Of a DNA stretch of 5,059 bases, positions 1 to 5,059 are shown piece by piece (the first letter of the stretch is position 1; each line of letters starts with the position of its first letter). The stretch is from assembly GCA_003650785.1 (NCBI GenBank), contig QMRW01000091.1, forward strand, positions 1-5,059, written 5' to 3'. Position numbers and translations under genes: made by a program. The DNA is from Thermoprotei archaeon. Lineage in GTDB: Archaea; Thermoproteota; Thermoprotei; Thermofilales; B20-G17. The notes below the pieces were generated by a model. It was not told the DNA's origin, did no database searches, and worked only from the letters and a program-made list of their open reading frames with translations.

Positions 1-135
1 AAATTTGTAGTTGGAACTTGTTTTCCATATGGCAGTACTACAGGCCACGTAGGCGCTATTGAAGTGGAGGCTAGTCCTATACTGACTTCTCCTTTTGAAC
101 TATACTCGTGTACTTTACCAACAGAACTCTTTATC

Positions 136-168
136 CTCCACTCCCTCCTTTCATGGGTAAGAGTGGAG
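136..168. repeat. 8-bp perfect inverted repeat with 17-nt loop, possible IS-end hairpin
   Basis: The arms CTCCACTC (136-143) and GAGTGGAG (161-168) are exact reverse complements separated by 17 bases. On the minus strand the repeat starts about 15 bases after the end of the TnpB-like tail block (183), which is where IS200/IS605 right-end hairpins and the 3' part of the TnpB guide RNA are usually found. A second, looser GC-rich pairing exists nearby: a run of six C at 262-267 against five G at 281-285. The repeat is seen directly; its role as an IS end, RNA hairpin or terminator is inferred. Confidence 0.55.
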
Positions 169-182
169 TTTATATTTTTTAC

Positions 183-397
183 TCCTACCTCTGCGCCTAC
201 GTTTCTGCCCTGGAAATCCGCCTTACACACAGAGCGACAGCTCTCTTCGACGGCGGGGAGTCCCCCCATTAGGGCGGATTGGGGGTTGATCTCTTCTCAG
301 GGCCTACCCCACTCGTGTGAGGATCCCGAGCGTCATGAGGTCCTATGGAGGTCGGGAGTGAGGGTTTCACTATTTTAGGCTGTGTATGGGTCTTTCT
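183..397 (-). pseudogene. Degenerate C-terminal tail of a TnpB-like (IS200/IS605 family) protein
   Basis: Two minus-strand reading-frame blocks join at an overlapping TAATG (271-267). The upstream block (397-272) ends ...RSTPNPP-stop. The downstream block (269 onward) begins MGGLPAVEESCRSVCK and runs through ADFQGRNVGAEVG to 183. A one- or two-base indel would fuse them into NPPMGGLPAVEES. From memory, this resembles the low-complexity tail after the RuvC/zinc-ribbon part of crenarchaeal TnpB proteins; no alignment could be run. None of the catalytic domain is present: no DED residues and no CX2C zinc ribbon upstream. It is therefore at most a 3' fragment. The downstream frame stays open past 183 to the window edge, giving 89 codons from 269. 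The opposite strand is also open from 1 to 378, but I take that frame (GTG at 64, 104 codons) to be an antisense artefact. The identity rests on tail resemblance alone. Confidence 0.4.
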
Positions 398-908
398 CTA
401 TGCTCTCCCTTATCCTCTCCTTTACTCTAGGTAGTAACTCATGGAAGTAAGGATATTTAAAGTCTCGTTAGAATAGAGGATAAAACATAAGTAATGTCAT
501 AAACCCCGTGACAAAACTAGCGATTCTTTTCGGTCATATCTGAGCATTAATGTGCATCAAATATTTGTGTACATGATTTTTGTTTTTTGAGTGAGAATAA
601 CCGAGATTTGAGCCGGAAATCGACATCTTTGTGTATGTTATACATAAACTTTCTTGAGCATAATCCGAAAATAAATGATAAATTTTGACTAAACATTAAT
701 TCCGGGCAAAACTTATTCTAATATTTCAAGAAAATCAATTTATTATGAGTTATGAAAATGGGATAATCCCTAATGACAAAACTTAGGTGTTATGAATAAA
801 CCGAAGAGGTAGAACCCAGCCGTCATTATAGTTGTCGTTGGATCCATGCGAATATCCCTGACCATTAAGAATTAAACTTTCATGTGCTTAGAAGAGTATG
901 CTTGCCTT
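398..908. other. AT-rich intergenic stretch without a supported gene
   Basis: About 510 bases, clearly more AT-rich than both flanks, with stops frequent in all six frames. I find no tRNA, no convincing C/D-box RNA pair (RUGAUGA with CUGA) and no CRISPR-type repeat. The longest protein-like stretch is a minus-strand fragment (533 down to 375) interrupted by a stop at 468-470. A 10-base word, TGACAAAACT, occurs at 509-518 and again at 774-783, which is weak. The downstream end of the divergent protease gene (below 909) has only short T-rich stretches on its coding strand, so no clear terminator can be placed. Confidence 0.6.
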
Positions 909-2480
909 TCATGGGCTTATGTTCTCTGGGGAGATCTTCGGGTCTCCTATGAGGATAAACATGGGTAGCTCTGTTTCTCCTCTTTCGTGTGAGGGGTGAG
1001 AGAGCTCATAGTTAAGCTCTTCAGTCAATATTTTCCCCAGCGATTTCTTTCTTACTATGAACTTATATAGCATCATATACAATCTTGATCTTGCTTCAGG
1101 TATAGGATAGTTATGCATTATAGTCCCTATATAGGATATTGCTCCTGCTCTAATGAAGTTTAAGGCTAGGCTATGCCTAGGGGCTCCTATGCCTCCAGAG
1201 ATACGTGCAGAGTGACAGCCTCCATGTAAGACTATGGATGGAGGTATCCTCTTTGGAAGAGGTCTATCAATCTTTTTATCTAGGATGGCTTGGGGATTTG
1301 GAGACATGTACGAGAAGTCATAGAACCTCATACGGTCATTATTTGAGTGGGAGTTAATACATATAATTCCTGCCTCTGTGCTTTTAAGTAGTTCAAATAG
1401 TCTATGGGCATCTGATATTCCTTCCTTAAAATTACTTACTTTGGCCTCGTGCACATATACTCCGTGGATGCTTAGCATATCCTTAAGCAGTGATGAGGAG
1501 TCATAAACTATAGCATCTTTCAAATTCACTGAGAGTGCATATCTTCGAGCCACCAATAAGGACGCATCCTCCACGGTTAAGCCCGTTATTATGCCTGCAC
1601 TTACCTTGATAGAGCTATTGGTAGAGAGAGTGCATAAGCGATAGAGATTCCTTATCCACTCCGGTGTTATCGCATAAGGGGTTACCACGGCCAGTAGATA
1701 CTCCGGCTTCCATTTTCTCATTAAAGCATTCAATAGATCGAAATCCGCCTTTTGGAGTAGAGAAGGATCAGAATGATGGCCATAGAGTACAAGGGGTGCC
1801 CTGTTTATAGAGGCGAGCAACGGGGCTAGAGCGGTATAGCCTTCTAGGGGGGTAAAAAATGCGAATATTAATGTCGAAAAATCTATATTTCCCCCTATCC
1901 TCTTGTAGAAATCAGCATAACTCTCTGGCTTAAAGATGTCAGGAGGATTAAGCCTTTTCATCCTGCCAGGGAATTTCTCTCTGACCTTCACATCACCTAC
2001 CAGTACTACCTCCTCAGCACCCAGTTCCTCGATAGTTTTAATTATGGGCTCATCAACTTTCCTATCAGTCCATAGAAGGGCATAATCGTTCAGCGAAGCT
2101 ATATACGATCCGAATATAGCATTAATTCTCTCAGACCATAAACCTTCGGATCTCTCAAGACATCTAGAGACTAAAACCACGCCTTTAGCCCCATCCCGTA
2201 TACTAGGAACGAGGCTCAGAGCCTTCGATATGGGATCTCTTGATTCTTCACAATCAATAGTAATTATCTTATCTGGTCTATACTGATCTATAAAATAATT
2301 AATTATCTCAGATTCCTCTCTCTCAAAGATGAGGGGAGAATACTCTAACTTTCCATCAATCCATCTAATAGCCAATGGTATGCTTAAATAAAAGTCCATA
2401 ATACTCCTAGCTAATATCATCCTCCTCATAATAGCATCTTTTCCTAAATGTACGCATATATATCTTTTTTCTAAGACCAT
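909..2480 (-). CDS. Caspase-fold cysteine protease, gingipain/C25-like
   Basis: A 523-residue protein whose C-terminal part carries the marks of the C25 (gingipain) branch of clan CD. A beta-strand ends in a histidine (ICINSHSN, His378). About 44 residues later a strand ends in the nucleophile position (IVLHGGCHS, Cys422). Then come SLALNFIRAGAISYIGT (437-453) and a terminal ILIGDP (509-514), typical of the family. The N-terminal 300 residues contain alternating strands and helices with VVLVGD (158-163) and LAPLLASINRAPL (218-230), resembling the domain often placed before archaeal C25-like catalytic regions. There is no signal peptide or transmembrane segment, unlike secreted gingipains, so a cytoplasmic role is likely. 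It diverges from the peptide operon across a 61-bp gap. ATG at 2480 is the first start and may be nearly leaderless (A-rich AAAAAATTAT about 20-26 bases upstream); Met18 or Met21 are alternatives. Cleavage of the neighbouring peptide is inferred from position. A CHAT-type signalling protease is a possible alternative. Confidence 0.75.
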   Translation of the reverse strand: MVLEKRYICVHLGKDAIMRRMILARSIMDFYLSIPLAIRWIDGKLEYSPLIFEREESEIINYFIDQYRPDKIITIDCEESRDPISKALSLVPSIRDGAKGVVLVSRCLERSEGLWSERINAIFGSYIASLNDYALLWTDRKVDEPIIKTIEELGAEEVVLVGDVKVREKFPGRMKRLNPPDIFKPESYADFYKRIGGNIDFSTLIFAFFTPLEGYTALAPLLASINRAPLVLYGHHSDPSLLQKADFDLLNALMRKWKPEYLLAVVTPYAITPEWIRNLYRLCTLSTNSSIKVSAGIITGLTVEDASLLVARRYALSVNLKDAIVYDSSSLLKDMLSIHGVYVHEAKVSNFKEGISDAHRLFELLKSTEAGIICINSHSNNDRMRFYDFSYMSPNPQAILDKKIDRPLPKRIPPSIVLHGGCHSARISGGIGAPRHSLALNFIRAGAISYIGTIMHNYPIPEARSRLYMMLYKFIVRKKSLGKILTEELNYELSHPSHERGETELPMFILIGDPKISPENISP

Positions 2481-2484
2481 AATG

Positions 2485-2493
2485 TATATATAT
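2485..2493 (+). promoter_or_regulatory. TATA box for the peptide operon, possibly shared with the divergent gene
   Basis: TATATATAT lies in the 60-bp divergent intergenic region. With the usual archaeal spacing of about 25 bases, it would start rightward transcription near 2512-2518, leaving a leader of roughly 25 bases that holds the ribosome site. The box is almost palindromic. If it also served the minus strand it would start transcription inside the annotated protease frame (near 2461-2466) and imply an internal start such as Met18. There is no obvious BRE beyond A-rich flanks. Confidence 0.5.
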
Positions 2494-2520
2494 TCGATAA
2501 TTTTTTCAGTAAAAAGAAAG

Positions 2521-2535
2521 ACCTCTTGGAGGTGA
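2521..2535 (+). promoter_or_regulatory. Strong Shine-Dalgarno site overlapping a short hairpin
   Basis: GGAGGTGA (2528-2535) is a near-complete anti-16S match, five bases before GTG 2541. It fixes the non-ATG start of the small peptide, since the codon just before is the in-frame stop TGA (2538-2540). The sequence ACCTC-TTG-GAGGT (2521-2533) is a perfect 5-bp inverted repeat that would pair with the Shine-Dalgarno core in the transcript. Confidence 0.7.
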
Positions 2536-2540
2536 GTTGA

Positions 2541-2657
2541 GTGGAAATCATACCTTTGAGAGAAGGAAGTTGTACGTTCGATGACTGTGGAGTCTGCGAC
2601 TGCTTTCAGTCGATTTGTAACTACTGTGCACCACCAAAAGAACCGTCTACATGGTGA
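2541..2657 (+). CDS. Six-cysteine RiPP precursor peptide (38 aa)
   Basis: GTG-started 38-codon gene with a near-ideal ribosome site and a TATA box upstream. The first ten residues (MEIIPLREGS) form a short leader-like segment without cysteine. Residues 11-29 hold six cysteines (11, 16, 19, 21, 26, 29), followed by a proline-containing tail, APPKEPSTW. The cysteines fall into two ten-residue units, CTFDDCGVCD and CFQSICNYCA, both CX4CX2C, with no obvious DNA-level duplication. The only Arg (7) and only Lys (33) flank the core. The stop lies four bases before a radical SAM/SPASM maturase gene, the standard arrangement for precursors of thioether-bridged peptides (sactipeptides, ranthipeptides). 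The count recalls SCIFF (six cysteines in forty-five residues), but the spacing and short length are not those I know for SCIFF. There is no signal peptide. It could instead be a small metal-binding protein, but the maturase and exporter downstream argue for a modified peptide. Confidence 0.8.
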   Translation: MEIIPLREGSCTFDDCGVCDCFQSICNYCAPPKEPSTW

Positions 2658-2661
2658 GTAA

Positions 2662-3999
2662 ATGGAACTATGTAAATCAAGATTTAATTTTTTTATTCCT
2701 TTGACTGATAACTATTATATACTATACAATACTTTTTCTGGTGCTATAACGTTTATTGATAAGGAGGCCAAGAATTATATAGAAAAAGGGGATTTTTCAA
2801 AAATACCTCCTGCAATGTTAAATTATCTTCAAAAACAGGGATTTATAGTACCATCTAATCTAGATGAAATTAAACGTTATCAATATCACTTTTTCAAAAA
2901 TGTTTTCTCTACAGAAACAATCTCTTATACGATATTAACCACGTATGACTGTAACTTTGCATGTATATATTGCTATGAAAGACTAATGAATATGACATCT
3001 CCGGTCTACATGGATCTTAGCACAGCTAAGCAGGTGGTGGAATATATAAAAAGAGGAGCCAAAAGCTCAAATTGTAAAAAGATTCACATTCTCCTTTATG
3101 GAGGTGAGCCCTTATTAAATCTTAATCCAGCGATGTATATACTTGAAAACATCAGAAGGTTCTGTTTAAAAAATGATATAGAACTCATATCTAGTATTGC
3201 AACTAACGGATCCTTAATGACAAGGGAGGTGATTAAGAAACTGCTTAATTATAATCTCAGAGGAGTTCAAGTAACTATTGATGGAATAAGAGAGATTCAC
3301 GATAAAAGAAGACCCTTCAAGAATGGTAGAGGATCCTTTGATATAATTATGAAAAATATAATTGATGCTATCGATCTCTTACCGCCTAAAGTTCTTGTAA
3401 TAAGGTCTAATATTGATAAAACAAATTACAAAGATTATCCTATGCTTCTAGATTATTTGGCTGATTTAGGTCTAAAAGATAAAATCAGAATTGACATAGG
3501 TTTTCCATCAGGAATACCCGCAGATATATCCTGCCCTGTGACTATGCTTAAAGGAAAAGAGCTTGCAGGGATGACATTTGAATTATGGAAAGTAGCTATG
3601 GAAAAGGGATTTGAGTTCTGGTGGGAGCCTAGTAATATGATATGTGCGGCTAAGCGGGTTGCGTCAGAGGCGATAGATCCTAGGGGCAATGTATATAAGT
3701 GTTGGGGCCTAATCGCTGATGAGAGATTCTGTGTCAGAAATATACGTGAAGATAAATACAGACCTATCTTTTATGAGTATATAACAGTAAATATGTCTCT
3801 TCCTCAGAAGTGCAAGGAATGTAATATTTTACCTTTCTGTGGCGGGGGTTGCCTGTACGAGTCTTACACCAGAACAGGGAATCCGTTCAATATAATATGT
3901 ACGGACTTCCTCAGCAAAGAGATGTTGGAGACTAAGATAAAACTTTATATGATTAGGAAGTACAGGGATATACTTAGGGAAAAGGGGATAATTTTATGA
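2662..3999 (+). CDS. Radical SAM/SPASM peptide maturase
   Basis: A 445-residue enzyme expected to modify the upstream peptide by S-adenosylmethionine radical chemistry. The N-terminal 85 residues (NTFSGAITFIDKEAKNYI, then LQKQGFIVPSNLDE) match the pre-domain of peptide maturases and may act as a winged-helix precursor-recognition element. The radical SAM domain follows: CX3CX2C at Cys97, 101 and 104 (CNFACIYC), GGEP at 147-150, and VTIDGIREIHDKRR at 204-217. The C-terminal SPASM domain is complete: Cys328-X13-Gly342-X4-Cys347, then CX2CX5CX3C at 384, 387, 393 and 397, and Cys413. These ligands are enough for two auxiliary 4Fe-4S clusters. Length is normal for the family. ATG 2662 is used; GGTGAG (2653-2658) overlaps the precursor stop and sits three bases before it, suggesting coupled translation. 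The gene appears more AT-rich than the protease and exporter. Thioether formation is the likeliest chemistry; epimerisation or other C-H chemistry is possible. Cytoplasmic. Confidence 0.93.
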   Translation: MELCKSRFNFFIPLTDNYYILYNTFSGAITFIDKEAKNYIEKGDFSKIPPAMLNYLQKQGFIVPSNLDEIKRYQYHFFKNVFSTETISYTILTTYDCNFACIYCYERLMNMTSPVYMDLSTAKQVVEYIKRGAKSSNCKKIHILLYGGEPLLNLNPAMYILENIRRFCLKNDIELISSIATNGSLMTREVIKKLLNYNLRGVQVTIDGIREIHDKRRPFKNGRGSFDIIMKNIIDAIDLLPPKVLVIRSNIDKTNYKDYPMLLDYLADLGLKDKIRIDIGFPSGIPADISCPVTMLKGKELAGMTFELWKVAMEKGFEFWWEPSNMICAAKRVASEAIDPRGNVYKCWGLIADERFCVRNIREDKYRPIFYEYITVNMSLPQKCKECNILPFCGGGCLYESYTRTGNPFNIICTDFLSKEMLETKIKLYMIRKYRDILREKGIIL

Positions 4000-4006
4000 G
4001 GGTCTC

Positions 4007-4014
4007 GGAGGGGG
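4007..4014 (+). promoter_or_regulatory. Ribosome binding site for the exporter gene
   Basis: GGAGGGGG lies 3-6 bases before ATG 4018 and supports that start. The tempting ATGA overlap at 3996-3999 with the maturase stop is in another frame and terminates after 23 codons. Confidence 0.6.
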
Positions 4015-4017
4015 TTT

Positions 4018-5059
4018 ATGGAGGAAGGTGTAAGATGGTTGATCAGACAATCCATCCGGTATGGTAAACCTTACCGTAGGATAGTAATAATCTCGTCGAT
4101 ACTACTAGCCGCATCAGCGATTCCGAGTATTCCTATGACATATGCCACCAAAGACTTCGTAGATAGCCTTATAGCCTATCTTAGAGGAGAAGCCATACCA
4201 GGATTCTATCTCCTCAATCTGGTTGGAATAATTGTTATAGCAACCCTACTCAGGCATATATTACATATGTTGGGAGAGGGGCTCCATTTAAAATATCAAC
4301 ATATAGCAAGAAAAGACTATACTTTAGCCATTATCAGAAAGACTATGAACATGCCTTTAAAGAGTGTAAGAAGCATAACTGTTGGGGATTATAGTCAAAC
4401 CCTACTTAATGATATTGAGGTATTTAGCACTTTAGTAGCAGCGTTCATAGCAGGAGTCATCGTAGGTCGCATAGTACCTCTACTCGTTCAAATATACATA
4501 ATGGTAACACTAAGTCCCCCGCTATTCTTGATTTCTCTAGGCCTAACCCTCTTAAACATGGTTTTATACAGGAGATACTTGCCGCTAATTCGAGATTATG
4601 CGGAAAAGACGAGAGAGGAAGGGTCTAGATCAATGAATGCTGCGCTCGAGGCCTTAATAAACCACATAGTAATTAAGGCCAGAGGAGTTATGGATTGCTT
4701 CCTAAAGAGAGTTGAGCAACATAGGAGATCTATAATGGATCTTGTGCTAAAGAGGTATTTTATACAACGTAGGGCTGGGCTAATCATGGCGTTGCTCGGT
4801 AATTTTCAACCATACCTCATACTTATAATAGGCTCATATCTCGCTATGTACGGATTCATAACATTCGGGACCGTAATAGCACTTTGGGGGCCCGTTATGA
4901 GACTCTATAGTGAAAGCATGAACTTCTACTATGGCACCTACATGAACTTGTCTAATTGGATACCTCGAGTTAAACGTGTCGTTAAGTTCCTTGAAGAAGA
5001 GGAGGAGAGGAGGGGGAGTAAAGAGATATCCTCATTCAAGTCGCTAGAGCTGAGAGATA
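4018..5059 (+). CDS. ABC exporter, membrane domain (3' end beyond the window)
   Basis: An open frame of 347 codons running off the window. It has the layout of a type IV ABC exporter half-transporter: hydrophobic segments at about residues 19-40, 63-85, 138-155, 156-183, 255-277 and 279-296; a long intracellular loop with VGDYSQTLLNDIEVF (122-136), matching the family's GD-x-x-S-x-x-x-ND pattern; and a charged linker (EEEEERRG) leading to SLELRD at the last codons. SLELRD is where the first strand of the ATPase domain starts, so a Walker-containing half should follow immediately. The protein starts directly at the first membrane helix and lacks the N-terminal C39 cysteine peptidase of bacteriocin exporters. 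It begins 18 bases after the maturase and is probably cotranscribed with it and the peptide, so export of the modified peptide is the natural role. Substrate and direction are inferred. A general multidrug-type exporter or self-protection pump cannot be excluded. Confidence 0.88.
   Translation, partial: MEEGVRWLIRQSIRYGKPYRRIVIISSILLAASAIPSIPMTYATKDFVDSLIAYLRGEAIPGFYLLNLVGIIVIATLLRHILHMLGEGLHLKYQHIARKDYTLAIIRKTMNMPLKSVRSITVGDYSQTLLNDIEVFSTLVAAFIAGVIVGRIVPLLVQIYIMVTLSPPLFLISLGLTLLNMVLYRRYLPLIRDYAEKTREEGSRSMNAALEALINHIVIKARGVMDCFLKRVEQHRRSIMDLVLKRYFIQRRAGLIMALLGNFQPYLILIIGSYLAMYGFITFGTVIALWGPVMRLYSESMNFYYGTYMNLSNWIPRVKRVVKFLEEEEERRGSKEISSFKSLELRD

Noticed and set aside
64..378. 104-codon plus-strand frame starting with GTG
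   Set aside because: It has no Shine-Dalgarno site or promoter and an odd composition. It is antisense to the TnpB-like tail and resembles frames commonly miscalled opposite such tails. The frame is open to position 1, so the GTG is arbitrary.
628..645. Small inverted repeat TGTAT-GTT-ATACA
   Set aside because: Five-base arms in AT-rich DNA with no adjacent gene to regulate; not distinguishable from chance.
509..783. Repeated word TGACAAAACT at 509-518 and 774-783
   Set aside because: Only ten bases, two copies, irregular context and AT-rich surroundings; chance is sufficient and there is no array-like spacing.
741..830. Possible C/D-box small RNA or tRNA-like piece (ATGA words, GGGTTCTACC on the minus strand)
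   Set aside because: No proper C box paired with CUGA D boxes at the right spacing, and the putative T-arm does not match the GGTTCRANTCC pattern or fold into a cloverleaf.
3453..3689. 78-codon minus-strand frame
   Set aside because: It lies wholly inside the radical SAM gene on the opposite strand, with no ribosome site or recognisable motif; it is a shadow of the real coding frame.
3996..4067. ATGA stop/start overlap suggesting a coupled start right after the maturase
   Set aside because: The frame opened by this ATG stops after 23 codons. The exporter is in another frame and has its own ribosome site before ATG 4018.
4596..4787. 63-codon minus-strand frame
   Set aside because: It is antisense within the ABC exporter gene, which has clear family features on the plus strand.

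Overview
The window looks like chromosomal DNA of a hyperthermophilic archaeon, most likely a Thermoproteota (crenarchaeal) lineage. The reasons are AGA/AGG-dominated arginine and ATA-dominated isoleucine codons, strong GGAGGTGA-type Shine-Dalgarno sites within operons, an archaeal TATA-type promoter in the one divergent intergenic region, and a decayed stretch at the left end that resembles a crenarchaeal TnpB (IS200/IS605) C-terminal tail. No species can be named from the sequence alone.

Layout. Positions 1-400 hold a GC-rich, apparently degenerate insertion-sequence remnant on the minus strand, with an 8-bp perfect inverted repeat (136-168) just past its coding tail. Positions 398-908 are AT-rich and carry no gene I can support. 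Positions 909-2480 (minus) encode a 523-residue caspase-fold protein of the gingipain/C25 type with an apparent His378/Cys422 dyad. A 60-bp divergent intergenic region (2481-2540) carries a TATA box and a strong Shine-Dalgarno site. Rightward from it runs a tight operon: a 38-codon, GTG-started, six-cysteine peptide (2541-2657), too short for ordinary gene calling; a 445-residue radical SAM/SPASM peptide maturase (2662-3999) four bases later; and the membrane domain of an ABC exporter (4018 to the window end), cut off just where its ATPase domain should begin.

Together, 909-5059 reads as a ribosomally synthesised, post-translationally modified peptide (RiPP) system: a Cys-rich precursor, a radical SAM enzyme with an N-terminal precursor-recognition-like segment that would install thioether or similar links, and an exporter. 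The divergent C25-like protease is a candidate leader- or product-processing enzyme, because the exporter has no fused C39 peptidase. The precursor's six cysteines fall in two consecutive CX4CX2C units, a spacing I do not recognise from a named RiPP class. The gene identities are well supported by motifs. The joint function, the chemistry and the protease's part in it are inference.
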